Assembly: GCF_000185305.1 (NCBI RefSeq)
Contig: NZ_GL622200.1
Coordinates: 513,252 to 577,251 of the forward strand
Reading direction: 5' to 3'
DNA from: Aggregatibacter segnis ATCC 33393
GTDB taxonomy: Bacteria > Pseudomonadota > Gammaproteobacteria > Enterobacterales > Pasteurellaceae
Length of the DNA stretch: 64,000 nucleotides
Position numbers and translations under genes: made by a program. The notes below the pieces were generated by a model, which was given only the letters and a program-made list of their open reading frames with translations, searched no databases and had not been told where the DNA came from. Shown piece after piece: positions 18,494 through 29,214 of the stretch. Position 1 is the stretch's first letter, and each line of letters opens with the position of its first letter.

Positions 18494-20350
18494 ATGAAGA
18501 ATATTAAACAGTTCGGTAGTTTTGCTCGTCGCTATGTGGATTGGGTCGTCCGCCTGGGGAAAATCCGTTTTTCTATTTTAGGTGTGTTAATTCTGGCCAT
18601 CTTGGCGTTATGTACACAAATGGTATTAAGCCTCATTTTTGTTGGCACAATCTATTGGCAAGATCTTTTACGTTCTATTGTATTCGGGATGATTTCTGCG
18701 CCTTTTGTGATTTATTTCTTTACCTTATTGGTGGAAAAATTAGAACGTTCTCGCCAAGCATTGTCTCGTTCGGTGGTGAAACTACAAAATGAAGTGCAAG
18801 AGCGACTTTTAGCGGAAAAACGCTTATCGGCGGCATTGGATAAAGTGGAAAAGATCAGCCGAGATAAAACCACATTAATGACCACAATTAGCCATGAATT
18901 ACGTACGCCGTTAAACGGCATTATCGGGTTAAGTCGTATTTTATTGGAAGAGCAGCCGACAGCACGCCAGAGTAGTTATTTACGAACCATCAACAGCAGT
19001 GCAATTTCCCTTTCTCATATCTTCAGCGATATTATCGATTTAGAAAAAATTGATGCGCGTCGTATTGAGTTAGACCGTAAAGAAACGGATTTGTATGCGT
19101 TGCTGAATGATATCAGTAATTTTGCGGTGCTCATTGCAGGAGAAAAACACTTAGAATTTCGCTTAATTTGCCCGCCGACATTACCGAATTGGTTGATGTT
19201 GGATGGGGTGCGATTAAGCCAGATTTTATGGAATTTGATTACGAATGCGGTGAAATTTACTCCGCAGGGAAGTGTGACCTTATCTATTGAGCAAACTGCA
19301 GAAGATGAATTTGCCATTCGTGTGACGGATACCGGCATCGGTATTGCAGAAGCGGATTTAGAAAAAGTCTTTGAATTGTATTATCAAGTGGATTCTCATC
19401 ACTACAAATCTTTGGGCAGTGGGATTGGCTTATCAATTTCCAAAACCATTGCACAGCTAATGGACGGCGATTTGACGGTAAGTAGTGAATTAGGAAAAGG
19501 TTCAACTTTCTTACTGACCTTTAAAGCAAAAGAGGCCCAACAACCGGTAGAAAGTGGTAATAAAGTGCCGTTAAAATTGCGCATTTTGTTGGTGGAAGAC
19601 ATTGAAGTGAATATCGTTGTCGCAAAATCTATGCTGCAAAAACTCGGTTACCAAATTGATGTGGCTATGACTGGGGCAGAAGCGATTCAAAAATTTGAGG
19701 AGAATTATTACGACCTCGTCTTCTTGGATATTCAGTTACCGGATATGTCAGGTTTTGATATTGCCCATCATCTGCGTGAAAATTATGAAAATGGCATTTA
19801 TGATTTTCTTCCGCCATTGATTGCGTTGACAGCGAATGTGGTGCAAAAGAAAGAAGCTTATTTGGAACAAGGCATGGACGATGTCATTCATAAGCCGTTA
19901 TCTCTCGATGAATTAAATCAATGTTTGTTGGATTATTTTGGTGAAGAGATTAGACATTTTGATGTAATGGAAAAGAAACCATTGCAGGAATCTACAGATT
20001 TTGACACGAAAATGCTGGGTGAATTAATTGAAATGCTGGGTGTGAAGTTTGTGCAAGATAATCTCACTTTATTTGAACAGGCAATGAGTGGTTATGTGAT
20101 TGAATTGCAACAGGCTTATCAAGCGTATGAGAAGGCGCCGAAACAGCAAGCTGAGTTGCTTTCAACCGCGCATAAAATAAAAGGCGCTTTAGCATCGGTG
20201 GGGTTAAAACGCTTGCAACAAATTGCTGCGTTGGCACAGAACGGTGACGCGGAAAATTGGCATGAGAATATTGCGCATTGGGTGGATATTTTGGTGCAAG
20301 AATGGCAGTTAGATGTTAATAAATTACGTCACTGGCTCAGTGATATGTAG
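18494..20350 (+). CDS. arcB: Aerobic respiration control sensor kinase ArcB (PAS-less form)
   Basis: Hybrid sensor kinase (618 aa) of the Arc system; with ArcA it represses aerobic metabolism when quinones are reduced. Two transmembrane segments lie at about 28-50 and 60-80, followed by a short coiled-coil linker (about 80-125). The transmitter has phospho-acceptor His134 (SHELRTPLNG) and N, G1 and G2 boxes (NAVKFTPQG, DTGIGIA, GSGIGLSIS). The receiver has Asp412 (LDIQLPDMSG). The C-terminal HPt domain has His560 (AHKIKGALAS). E. coli ArcB has 778 residues; the missing part is the PAS domain with the redox cysteines, as known for H. influenzae ArcB. arcA is not in the window. Confidence 0.95.
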   Translation: MKNIKQFGSFARRYVDWVVRLGKIRFSILGVLILAILALCTQMVLSLIFVGTIYWQDLLRSIVFGMISAPFVIYFFTLLVEKLERSRQALSRSVVKLQNEVQERLLAEKRLSAALDKVEKISRDKTTLMTTISHELRTPLNGIIGLSRILLEEQPTARQSSYLRTINSSAISLSHIFSDIIDLEKIDARRIELDRKETDLYALLNDISNFAVLIAGEKHLEFRLICPPTLPNWLMLDGVRLSQILWNLITNAVKFTPQGSVTLSIEQTAEDEFAIRVTDTGIGIAEADLEKVFELYYQVDSHHYKSLGSGIGLSISKTIAQLMDGDLTVSSELGKGSTFLLTFKAKEAQQPVESGNKVPLKLRILLVEDIEVNIVVAKSMLQKLGYQIDVAMTGAEAIQKFEENYYDLVFLDIQLPDMSGFDIAHHLRENYENGIYDFLPPLIALTANVVQKKEAYLEQGMDDVIHKPLSLDELNQCLLDYFGEEIRHFDVMEKKPLQESTDFDTKMLGELIEMLGVKFVQDNLTLFEQAMSGYVIELQQAYQAYEKAPKQQAELLSTAHKIKGALASVGLKRLQQIAALAQNGDAENWHENIAHWVDILVQEWQLDVNKLRHWLSDM

Positions 20351-20366
20351 TTAAAATACAAAAAAT

Positions 20367-20396
20367 AACGACCGCACTTTGGTAAGTGCGGTCGTT
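20367..20396. terminator. Bidirectional terminator (inverted uptake signals) between arcB and mglC
   Basis: AACGACCGCACTT and AAGTGCGGTCGTT flank a 4-base loop, with A-rich and T-rich flanks. It serves the convergent arcB and mglC genes. Confidence 0.9.
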
Positions 20397-20433
20397 TTTT
20401 ATGGCGTTTTTCAATGTTTCATGAATCGGAAGA

Positions 20434-21444
20434 TTATTTTTTCTTCGCGTATTTCAAGGAGTCGATAGCTACCGCGAGGATGATGATGCTACCTTTGATG
20501 ATGTATTGCCAGTAAGGGTTTACACCGATATAAGTCAAACCATAGTTAATTACGGTGAAGATGATTACCCCGGTAATAACACCAATAACCGTACCCACAC
20601 CACCGGCGAAAGACACACCGCCTACCACGCAGGCTGCGATAGCATCCAATTCATACATGAAACCGAGGTTATTGGTTGCAGAACCGATACGACCGGCTTC
20701 CAACATACCACCGAACGCGTAGAACATACCGGCAATCATGTAGATGACAACAAGGTTACGAGCAACGTTTACACCGGAAACTTTTGCCGCTTCAGGGTTA
20801 CCGCCGATAGCAAAGATATTTTTACCAAAGCGTGTTTTATTCCACATCACCCATACACAGAAAGCACAAATAGCGGCATAAATAGTGATATAGGAGAGCT
20901 TAAATGAACCTAGACGGATGAAACCTTGAGCAAAAACAGAGAAGTTTTCGCTGAAACCGGCGATAGGAGAGCCGCCTACAGCATCGTAATAAAGGGAGTT
21001 GAAACCGTAGACGATAATCATAGTACCCATGGTGGCGATAAACGGCGTTACGTTTAAGTAAGCGATAACCAAGCCATTGACTAAACCGATGACTGCACCC
21101 ACAGCACAAACAGCAAGGATAACTACCGGAATTGGAATTTCACCGAGATCAGGGAAAACACGGTTCATGTTTTCCATGGATTGCAACATGGTCGCGGAGA
21201 TTACCGCAGCGAGACCAACCTGACGACCGGCAGACAAGTCGGTACCTTGTGTGACCAATAAGCCGGCAACCCCAAGAGCGATGATTAAACGCACGGAGGA
21301 TTGCGTCAGAATGTTACTGAAGTTAACCAAGTTAAGAAATGTCGGATCTTGTGCGATGATGATGCCAAGTAAAATCAACAACACAAAATAAATCGCATTT
21401 TGTTTTAGGAAATCGAATGATTTATTTTTTTCTAAGGCACTCAT
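20434..21444 (-). CDS. mglC: Galactose/methyl-galactoside ABC transporter permease MglC
   Basis: Inner-membrane permease (336 aa) of the Mgl high-affinity galactose importer, with about ten transmembrane segments. The family features GTDLSAGRQVGLAA and the EAA-like loop ATNNLGFMYELDAIAACVVGG are present. Last gene of mglBAC, 18 bases after mglA. The C-terminus AIDSLKYAKKK is lysine-rich, as usual. Confidence 0.95.
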   Translation of the reverse strand: MSALEKNKSFDFLKQNAIYFVLLILLGIIIAQDPTFLNLVNFSNILTQSSVRLIIALGVAGLLVTQGTDLSAGRQVGLAAVISATMLQSMENMNRVFPDLGEIPIPVVILAVCAVGAVIGLVNGLVIAYLNVTPFIATMGTMIIVYGFNSLYYDAVGGSPIAGFSENFSVFAQGFIRLGSFKLSYITIYAAICAFCVWVMWNKTRFGKNIFAIGGNPEAAKVSGVNVARNLVVIYMIAGMFYAFGGMLEAGRIGSATNNLGFMYELDAIAACVVGGVSFAGGVGTVIGVITGVIIFTVINYGLTYIGVNPYWQYIIKGSIIILAVAIDSLKYAKKK

Positions 21445-21462
21445 AATTTGTTCCTTTGTTAT

Positions 21463-22995
21463 TTATAAATATTTTGCGGCAAGTTGCAAAATTTCTTCTT
21501 GAGAGGTTTTTGCCGTTTCAACGATACCAGCAACTTTGCCATTACTCATCACGAGAATACGGTCGGTTACCCCAAGGAGTTCAGGCATTTCGGAAGAAAT
21601 CATGATGATACCTTTATCCTTTTTCGCCAGTTCCTGAATTAATTGGTAAATTTCAAATTTTGCACCGATATCGATCCCGCGGGTCGGTTCGTCCAACATC
21701 AGAATCTCCGGTTGGGTTAATAACCAGCGACCGATGATGACTTTTTGTTGGTTACCGCCGGAAAGTGAGCCAATCGTTGTTTTGTGCGATGGCGTTTTGA
21801 CATTCATTGAATCAATAACCCATTGTGTGTCACTGCTCATTTTCTTATTGCTGAGCAATTTCCAAGGGGTTAAATAGGATTTCATGTTGGAAATCAGAGA
21901 GTTGAATTCAATGCTTAAGTTAGAGTAAATCCCCGTTGAACGACGTTCTTCGGTTACCAAAGCAAAACCGTGGTTAATTGCCTCAAGTGCGGTATGATTT
22001 TTTACTGTTTTTCCATTGAGTTTAATGGTGCCGCTTTTCAGTTCGCGCACGCCGAAAATGGCTTCAACGATATCTGTACGTTTCGCGCCGACGAGACCTG
22101 CAATCCCTAAAATTTCCCCTTTACGCAAATTGAAAGATACATCTTGAATAGAAGGTTGGTTTAATGCCGTCAGATTTTCTACTTCTAAGGTGATTTCTTT
22201 TGGTACGTTAGTTTTTTCCGGGAAACGTTGGGTGAGTTCACGGCCTACCATCATGGAGACGATTTCTTCCATGGTGGAGGTTTTTACCGGTACGGTATTG
22301 ATCCATTTGCCATCGCGTAGAATAGTGATTTCATCACAAATTTTGAAGATTTCGTCCATTTTGTGAGAAATATAAATAATACCGCAACCGCGATCTTTTA
22401 ATTTTTGAATGATTTTAAACAGATGTTCCACTTCTTTTTCAGAAAGTGAGGATGTCGGTTCATCCATAATCACAATTTTTGCGTTATAAGAAAACGCTTT
22501 CGCAATTTCGATCATCTGCATTTGTGAAACGGAAAGTTTGGCTACTTTTTCTTTTGGATCAACATCAATGTCCAATTCATCAAAAATAGCTTTGGTATCA
22601 CGGTACATTTTCGCGTGATCGACAAAAGGCCCTTTAAGTGGGTAACGACCTAGCCACAGGTTATCCATTACGCTGGTTTGACGCACAAGGTTAAGTTCTT
22701 GGTGCACCATGGAAATGCCGTTTTCTAAGGCTTCTTTTGAGGTTTTAAAATTCACGGGTTTGCCTAAAAACAAGATTTCACCTTCGTCTTTAGAGTAAAT
22801 GCCGAACAAGCATTTTAACAACGTGGATTTACCCGCACCGTTTTCCCCCATCAATGCGTGTACAGAATGCGAACGGACGCTTAAGTTTGCGTGATCTAAG
22901 GCTTTTACGCCCGGAAAGGACTTGCTGACATTAGTCATGGTAAGCAGGACTTCGCCATTTTGGCTTCCGCTTTGACTTTGAATTTGCTCTGTCAT
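21463..22995 (-). CDS. mglA: Galactose/methyl-galactoside ABC transporter ATPase MglA
   Basis: Duplicated ATPase of the Mgl sugar importer (510 aa). The first nucleotide-binding domain has Walker [10 protein letters not shown] (about 46-54), signature LSVSQMQM and Walker [12 protein letters not shown]. The second carries [15 protein letters not shown] and [15 protein letters not shown]. Start set at ATG 22995 (MTEQIQSQ), because GAGG lies six bases upstream; an ATG four codons earlier lacks a ribosome site. A stable hairpin between mglB and mglA probably lowers mglAC expression relative to the binding protein. Confidence 0.95.
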   Translation of the reverse strand: MTEQIQSQSGSQNGEVLLTMTNVSKSFPGVKALDHANLSVRSHSVHALMGENGAGKSTLLKCLFGIYSKDEGEILFLGKPVNFKTSKEALENGISMVHQELNLVRQTSVMDNLWLGRYPLKGPFVDHAKMYRDTKAIFDELDIDVDPKEKVAKLSVSQMQMIEIAKAFSYNAKIVIMDEPTSSLSEKEVEHLFKIIQKLKDRGCGIIYISHKMDEIFKICDEITILRDGKWINTVPVKTSTMEEIVSMMVGRELTQRFPEKTNVPKEITLEVENLTALNQPSIQDVSFNLRKGEILGIAGLVGAKRTDIVEAIFGVRELKSGTIKLNGKTVKNHTALEAINHGFALVTEERRSTGIYSNLSIEFNSLISNMKSYLTPWKLLSNKKMSSDTQWVIDSMNVKTPSHKTTIGSLSGGNQQKVIIGRWLLTQPEILMLDEPTRGIDIGAKFEIYQLIQELAKKDKGIIMISSEMPELLGVTDRILVMSNGKVAGIVETAKTSQEEILQLAAKYL

Positions 22996-23012
22996 ATCCA
23001 ACCTCATAAATA

Positions 23013-23051
23013 AAGGGGAAGGGACATAAGTGTTGTCCTACGCTTCCCCTT
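23013..23051 (-). promoter_or_regulatory. Intercistronic hairpin between mglB and mglA
   Basis: Perfect 9-bp inverted repeat AAGGGGAAG / CTTCCCCTT with a 21-base loop that itself contains short complementary segments. It lies directly after the mglB stop and before the mglA ribosome site, with no T run on the minus strand. It likely acts as an mRNA stabiliser or partial terminator giving more MglB than MglA/C. Confidence 0.65.
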
Positions 23052-23068
23052 ACATTAATAAAACAAAT

Positions 23069-24061
23069 TTATTTTAAGAATTCAGATAAGTTATCTTTAT
23101 CTACACCAACATAAGGAACACGTACAACACGATCTTTAAGTTCCCATTTGGTACCTTCAGTTGCCGGTTTGCCGTTTGCTAAGTTATTAGATAACTCAAC
23201 AACCGCTTTACCTTGGTTTACACCGTCATTTAACACGGTACCTGCAAGTTCACCTTTCTTGATCAGTTGTAATGCTTCAGGTAGGGCGTCAACACCGAAG
23301 ATTGGTAATTTTTTACCGTGTGCTTTGGTTGCTTCTAATGCACCTAATGCCATACCGTCATTGTTAGAAATGATCACTTCGATGTCATTTGCTTTAGAGC
23401 TGGATAACCATGCATCGACTTTATCTTTCGCTAAGGCTGCATCCCACATACCGGTATCAATGAAGAGTTGTTCAGTTTGGATACCTTGTGCATTTAATTG
23501 CTCAATAACATATTTGGTACGTGCTTCAGCATCTGGGTGGCCCGGTTCACCTTTTAATAAAACAAATTGGATTTTACCGTCTTTGTTTAAGTCTAATGCC
23601 GGCATGGCTTTCCATTGTTTTGCAATTAAGTCGCCTTGGATAATGCCTGATTCTTTCGGATCTGTACCTACAAAGTAAGCGTTATCATAAGAAGCGATTG
23701 CTTTTGCACCCGGGTCTTTATTGAAGAACACAACAGGAATATTGTCCGGTTTTGCTTTACCGATGATGGTTGGTGCCGCAGATGGGTCAACTAAGTTGAT
23801 CGCTAACGCTTTGACGCCTTTTGAAAGTAATACATCAACTTGGTCGTTTTGAATAGACTGTGCGTTTTGAGAGTCATTCATTAATAATTTCACGTCTTTT
23901 AATTGATCTGCATCTTTTTGGATTTCTTTACGCATCAAAGACATAAAGTTGTCGTCATATTTATAGATTGTCACACCGATACGGGTTTCTGCTTGTGCTG
24001 CACTGATGCCGGCACCGAAAGCTACTGCTAAAGCAACTGCACTTAATACTGTTTTTTTCAT
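23069..24061 (-). CDS. mglB: Periplasmic galactose/glucose-binding protein MglB
   Basis: Periplasmic binding protein (330 aa) feeding D-galactose and D-glucose to MglAC and usually also a chemotaxis ligand carrier. Signal peptide with likely cleavage after AAQA (residue 24). The mature part begins [16 protein letters not shown], as in the family. Calcium-loop segment DLNKDGKIQ (about 158-166) and sugar contacts in [12 protein letters not shown] and [11 protein letters not shown] are recognisable. First gene of mglBAC, with CRP and Gal repressor sites upstream. Confidence 0.96.
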   Translation of the reverse strand: MKKTVLSAVALAVAFGAGISAAQAETRIGVTIYKYDDNFMSLMRKEIQKDADQLKDVKLLMNDSQNAQSIQNDQVDVLLSKGVKALAINLVDPSAAPTIIGKAKPDNIPVVFFNKDPGAKAIASYDNAYFVGTDPKESGIIQGDLIAKQWKAMPALDLNKDGKIQFVLLKGEPGHPDAEARTKYVIEQLNAQGIQTEQLFIDTGMWDAALAKDKVDAWLSSSKANDIEVIISNNDGMALGALEATKAHGKKLPIFGVDALPEALQLIKKGELAGTVLNDGVNQGKAVVELSNNLANGKPATEGTKWELKDRVVRVPYVGVDKDNLSEFLK

Positions 24062-24218
24062 AATGCATGTTCTCCATTAATTGTTCATATAAAGAATAAA
24101 GAGGGGTTTATTTTAGTGATAATTCATTAAAGCATTATTATCAAAATCTTACCTTTTTACACTGCAATCGCTACTCGGGTAATTGGTGGTAAGGATACCT
24201 TGTTTTTTAGGGAAAGAA

Positions 24219-24234
24219 TGTGATCATATTCACA
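24219..24234. promoter_or_regulatory. CRP site upstream of mglB
   Basis: TGTGATCATATTCACA is a perfect TGTGA-N6-TCACA palindrome, the ideal CRP half-site pair. It is adjacent to a GalR/GalS operator, the same arrangement as in E. coli mgl. Confidence 0.85.
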
Positions 24235-24237
24235 TTT

Positions 24238-24253
24238 ATGAAAACGATTACAT
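24238..24253. promoter_or_regulatory. GalR/GalS operator upstream of mglB
   Basis: ATGAAAACGATTACAT fits the Gal operator GTGNAANCGNTTNCAC at all specified positions except the two outermost. The same sequence in reverse complement occurs before galT. Confidence 0.8.
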
Positions 24254-24277
24254 CTCTCGCTCAAAAATAATGCAATT

Positions 24278-25297
24278 TTAACGTTTTTCCTCCTTTGGGT
24301 AGGCATTTTCCACCGAAAAACGTCTGACTAGTGTCGGATTAAATTGCGGATTAATAGGTAGGGAAAGGGTTTTATCAACCAAACTTAGAGCTAGTTTTGC
24401 GGCATAATTTGCCATAAGATCAATAGGATAGCGAATTGTTGTGAGTTTAGGCACCAAATAACGGGCAATTGGCATATCGTCAAAACCAATAATAGAGAAC
24501 TGTTTCGGCACTTTGATATTGTTTTCATTGAGTACGGATAACGCACCTGCCGCCATAGAATCATTGTAGGCAACAACGGCTGTTAAATTATCGTTATAAC
24601 TCAATAGGTTAATCATGGCTTCTTCACCACCTTCGAAATCCGGTGTGCTATGTACGATGGCGTTTTCGACAATGGGGATACCATGTTCTGTAAGCGCATT
24701 CAAATAACCTTGTTTACGCTCAGCTTCATCGTTAATTCTATGGTTTGAGCCGATATAACCAATATGGCGATGCCCTGCGTTAATCAGCGTATTGGTAGCA
24801 ATATAAGTGCCTTTTTGGTTATCCAATCCGACACAGCGGGATTCATAACCTTTAATACAACGGTTGATAATTACCATTCCCGGCACACTTTCTAAATAAT
24901 CCGCTAAAGTTTGATCATCTAACGCTTTGGAATGCACGACCAAACAATTACAACGTTTACGCAGTAGGGTATCAATGGCTTCTTTTTCTTTTTCTGCCTG
25001 ATGGTATCCCATGCCGATCAAAATATTTTTGCCATGCTCCATGGCGACGTGATCAACCGCTTTCACTAGAATTGCAAAAAAAGCGTCCGTTACATCGGTC
25101 ACTACAACGCCTAATGTATCGGAACTTTGCGAAGCCAAAGCCTGCGCATTGGCATTTGGACGGTAGCCTAATTGTTCAATAGCGTTCAATACAGCGGCAC
25201 GGGTGTGTTCTTTCGCACAAGGGTGATTATTTAATACCCTAGATACTGTCGCGACAGAAACGCCAGCCTGTTTAGCAACATCTCGAATAGTAACCAT
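24278..25297 (-). CDS. galS: Galactose regulon LacI-family repressor GalS/GalR
   Basis: LacI/GalR-type repressor (339 aa). The N-terminal helix-turn-helix [20 protein letters not shown] and hinge region match GalS/GalR. The rest is a periplasmic-binding-protein-like effector domain that should bind D-galactose. ATG 25297 is chosen because AAGGGAT precedes it and the HTH starts at residue 2; an upstream ATG would add 14 foreign residues. The gene lies between mglB and divergent galT. Gal operators before mglB, galT and galS itself suggest it controls the whole cluster and itself. Confidence 0.92.
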   Translation of the reverse strand: MVTIRDVAKQAGVSVATVSRVLNNHPCAKEHTRAAVLNAIEQLGYRPNANAQALASQSSDTLGVVVTDVTDAFFAILVKAVDHVAMEHGKNILIGMGYHQAEKEKEAIDTLLRKRCNCLVVHSKALDDQTLADYLESVPGMVIINRCIKGYESRCVGLDNQKGTYIATNTLINAGHRHIGYIGSNHRINDEAERKQGYLNALTEHGIPIVENAIVHSTPDFEGGEEAMINLLSYNDNLTAVVAYNDSMAAGALSVLNENNIKVPKQFSIIGFDDMPIARYLVPKLTTIRYPIDLMANYAAKLALSLVDKTLSLPINPQFNPTLVRRFSVENAYPKEEKR

Positions 25298-25357
25298 AGA
25301 TATCCCTTCATTATGTATGACTAAAGCCCAAGGAATCATAATCGGAAAAAAGACTTT

Positions 25358-25373
25358 TTGGAAACGCTTACTT
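25358..25373. promoter_or_regulatory. GalR/GalS operator upstream of galS
   Basis: TTGGAAACGCTTACTT matches the Gal operator core (GNAANCGNTTNC), deviating only at outer positions. It lies 61 bases before galS, suggesting autoregulation. Confidence 0.65.
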
Positions 25374-25380
25374 TTAAAAG

Positions 25381-25396
25381 TGTCGTGTATGTCACA
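25381..25396. promoter_or_regulatory. CRP-like site in the galS-galT intergenic region
   Basis: TGTCGTGTATGTCACA has one perfect half (TCACA) and three of five matches in the other half. It is closest to galS and adjacent to its operator. Confidence 0.5.
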
Positions 25397-25441
25397 GTTT
25401 TTCTCATCGCTTTATAGCTTAAGTAAATAGAAATTCATTTT

Positions 25442-26583
<1,142 letters not shown>

Positions 26584-26591
26584 TGCGCCCA

Positions 26592-26767
26592 ATTCCCCTC
26601 TTTAGCAAAGAGGGGTTAGGGGAGATTTACTCGCTTCGCTCGCACTTCGTGCCGTTGCTAAAGCAACGTTCAAACGCAAGCGTTTGTGGCAGAAGCTATA
26701 CCAACCTCATACGAAATTTAAATATCACAATTAAATCTCCCCCTGCCCCTCTTTATAAAAGAGGGGA
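26592..26767. repeat. MITE-like inverted-repeat element between galT and galK
   Basis: About 176 bases with imperfect 36-base terminal inverted repeats (left 26592-26629, right 26732-26767). Each terminal repeat contains its own hairpin, CCCCTCTTT...AAAGAGGGG. The interior holds further small hairpins (GTTGCTAAAGCAAC, AAACGCAAGCGTTT) and no plausible gene. No clear target duplication is visible. It looks like a nonautonomous mobile or repetitive intergenic element inserted into the gal operon. The family is not identified. Confidence 0.7.
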
Positions 26768-26804
26768 GTGGTTTGAGAGATATGATAAAGAGAAAGGAAA
26801 TAAC

Positions 26805-27959
26805 ATGACCCCAATCCAAAAATCCCAACACATTTTCAAGCAAAAATATAATCAACAACCTGAATTGACCGTGTATGCGCCGGGTCGAGTCAATATTATC
26901 GGTGAACATACTGATTACAACGACGGCTTTGTGATGCCATGCGCCATTAACTATGGCACGGCGATTGCCGGCGCGAAACGCAACGATCATGTTTGGAATG
27001 TGTATGCCGCCGATTTGGATCTGTCTGATGAGTTTTCACTAGATAAAGAAATCCCTCAAAGTGAACAAAAATGGGCAAATTATGTGCGTGGTGTGGTGAA
27101 GTTCATTCAAGAACGTTGCCCAGATTTCAAACAAGGGGCGGATTTGGTGATTTCTGGCAATGTGCCTCATTCTTCCGGTTTAAGTTCTTCAGCTGCGTTG
27201 GAAGTGGCAACAGGAAAATTTTGTCAGCAGCTAGGCGATTTGCCTTTAAGCCATACAGACATTGCGCTTATCGGGCAAAAAGCAGAAAACAAATTTGTTG
27301 GTGCCAACTGTGGCAATATGGATCAGCTAATTTCTGCGCTTGGACAACAAGATCATTTATTGATGATTGACTGCCGTAGTCTTGAAACCCAACCAACGCC
27401 CGTGCCGCAGGATGTGGCGGTGATTATTGTGAACTCTAATGTGCCGCATGATTTGGTTACTGGCGAATACAACACTCGTCGTCAGCAATGTGAACGTGCG
27501 GCAGAATTTTTCGGCGTGAAAGCCTTGCGTGATGTGTCCGTGGCACAGTTTAAAGAAAAAGAAGCAGAATTGACCGCACTTGATCCGCTGGTGGCAAAAC
27601 GCGCCCGCCATGTGGTGACAGAAAATCAACGCGTATTAGATGCGGTAGACGCCTTGAAACATAATGACTTAACCCGTCTTGGCGAATTAATGGGGCAGTC
27701 GCATGATTCTATGCGCGATGATTTTGAAATCACCGTGCCACAGATTGACTATTTAGTGGAATTGGCACAGTTGGTCATCGGTAAACAGGGTGGTGCACGC
27801 ATGACCGGAGGGGGCTTCGGCGGTTGTATTGTTGCTCTTGCGCCACACGATAAAGTAGAAGCCGTACGCAAAATCGTGGCAGACAATTATGAAAAACAAA
27901 CAGGCTTGAAAGAAGACTTTTATGTTTGCACGGCTTCACAAGGGGTGCGTGTATGCTAG
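26805..27959 (+). CDS. galK: Galactokinase
   Basis: GHMP-family kinase producing galactose-1-phosphate from galactose and ATP. 384 aa. The galactokinase signature [17 protein letters not shown] is at about residues 28-44, the ATP loop is [16 protein letters not shown], and the third motif is [16 protein letters not shown] 26805 (MTPIQKSQ) is preceded by AAAGGAAA; the open frame upstream runs through the repeat element and is not coding. It overlaps galM by seven bases (ATGCTAG), so the two are translationally coupled. Confidence 0.97.
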   Translation: MTPIQKSQHIFKQKYNQQPELTVYAPGRVNIIGEHTDYNDGFVMPCAINYGTAIAGAKRNDHVWNVYAADLDLSDEFSLDKEIPQSEQKWANYVRGVVKFIQERCPDFKQGADLVISGNVPHSSGLSSSAALEVATGKFCQQLGDLPLSHTDIALIGQKAENKFVGANCGNMDQLISALGQQDHLLMIDCRSLETQPTPVPQDVAVIIVNSNVPHDLVTGEYNTRRQQCERAAEFFGVKALRDVSVAQFKEKEAELTALDPLVAKRARHVVTENQRVLDAVDALKHNDLTRLGELMGQSHDSMRDDFEITVPQIDYLVELAQLVIGKQGGARMTGGGFGGCIVALAPHDKVEAVRKIVADNYEKQTGLKEDFYVCTASQGVRVC

Positions 27960-28990
27960 AACAACACGCCCAAGGCACTGCGCCGGACGGTTTGCCGTTT
28001 CAGCTTTTCACGTTGCAAAATACGCAAGGAATGCGTGTGCAATTTACCGATTGGGGCGCAACTTGGACGTCTTGTCGCGTGCCGGTCAACGGAGAATTGC
28101 GAGAAGTGTTGCTGGGTTGCAAGTTGGAAGAGTATCCCGTTCAGCAAGCCTATTTAGGCGCGAGTGTCGGACGCTATGCTAACCGTATTGCCAATGCCCA
28201 ATTTACGCTTAATGATAAAATTGTGGCCTTAACCGCCAACCAAGGAACGCATCAACTTCACGGTGGTGTAAACGGTTTTGATAAACGCCGTTGGGCATTA
28301 GAAAAGTGCGGTGAAAATTTCGTGTGTTTTTCTTTGCATTCTACCGACGGTGATCAAGGTTTCCCTGGTAATGTGGATGTGACGGTGACTTATACGTTAA
28401 TGGAAGAAAATTCAGTCAAAATTGAGTATGCAGGGAAAAGCGATCAGGATACGGCATTGAATTTAACTAACCACGCTTATTTCAATTTAGAAAACGCTGA
28501 GCTGGGTACGGATGTTCGCCATCACCGCTTGCGCCTGAATGCGGATTTCTATTTGCCGGTAGATAGCGAAGGCATTCCAAATTCACCGTTAAAACACGTT
28601 GTCGGCACCAGTTTTGATTTTCGCGTTGCCAAGCCGATTCAACAGGATTTTCTGCAAGGCGAACAGCTTGCCACCAAAGGCTACGATCATTCTTTTGTCG
28701 TCAACAAAGCCTGGCAAAAACCTTGTGTTTTACTGAGTTCACCAAATGACGATTTGCATTTGGAAGTGTTGACTTCACAAGCCGCATTACAGGTTTACAC
28801 CGGCAATTTCCTCGGCGGCACACCTACTCGACATGGCAAACAATACGCGGATTACAGTGGCGTTGCGTTGGAAACCCAATGTTTGCCAGACACGCCAAAT
28901 CACCCCGAATGGCAAAATTACGGTGGCATTGTGAAAGCCGGTGAAGCGTATTACCAATGGACGGAGTATCGTTTTAAAGGTAATGATTAA
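27953..28990 (+). CDS. galM: Galactose mutarotase (aldose 1-epimerase)
   Basis: Interconverts alpha- and beta-anomers of galactose so that GalK receives the alpha form. 345 aa. The catalytic His is in [10 protein letters not shown] and the general base Glu in [25 protein letters not shown] is another family motif. ATG 27953 overlaps the galK stop; an earlier in-frame ATG lies inside galK and lacks conservation. Last gene of the gal operon, followed by a terminator. Confidence 0.96.
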   Translation: MLEQHAQGTAPDGLPFQLFTLQNTQGMRVQFTDWGATWTSCRVPVNGELREVLLGCKLEEYPVQQAYLGASVGRYANRIANAQFTLNDKIVALTANQGTHQLHGGVNGFDKRRWALEKCGENFVCFSLHSTDGDQGFPGNVDVTVTYTLMEENSVKIEYAGKSDQDTALNLTNHAYFNLENAELGTDVRHHRLRLNADFYLPVDSEGIPNSPLKHVVGTSFDFRVAKPIQQDFLQGEQLATKGYDHSFVVNKAWQKPCVLLSSPNDDLHLEVLTSQAALQVYTGNFLGGTPTRHGKQYADYSGVALETQCLPDTPNHPEWQNYGGIVKAGEAYYQWTEYRFKGND

Positions 28991-28994
28991 ACTA

Positions 28995-29022
28995 AAAGTG
29001 CGGCTAACATTTGCCGCATTTT
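28995..29022 (+). terminator. Terminator of galTKM
   Basis: Hairpin of AGTGCGGC and GCCGCATT followed by TTTTTC, immediately after galM. Its left arm is an imperfect uptake signal. Confidence 0.7.
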
Positions 29023-29091
29023 TTCTTTCTGCAGTTTGTATCTCATAGCCGTTACTTAAGTGATTAACGATCCTATGCTGATGACTGCCTG

Positions 29092-29111
29092 TTTTGTGAT
29101 ATGCCACAAAA
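29092..29111. promoter_or_regulatory. Perfect palindrome upstream of corC
   Basis: TTTTGTGATATGCCACAAAA has two 7-base arms around a 6-base centre, lying 104 bases before corC. It looks like a dimeric regulator site of unknown identity. It is not a good CRP or FNR site because the half-site spacing is off. Confidence 0.35.
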
Positions 29112-29214
29112 TTTAAGAGAAAAACAGACCGCACTTCCGTTCTTCCTTTTGCGCTTTCGTGACAAATATGGTACTTTCTCCCCTGTCAATCCGACGGCAA
29201 CTTTTTTAATTTTT

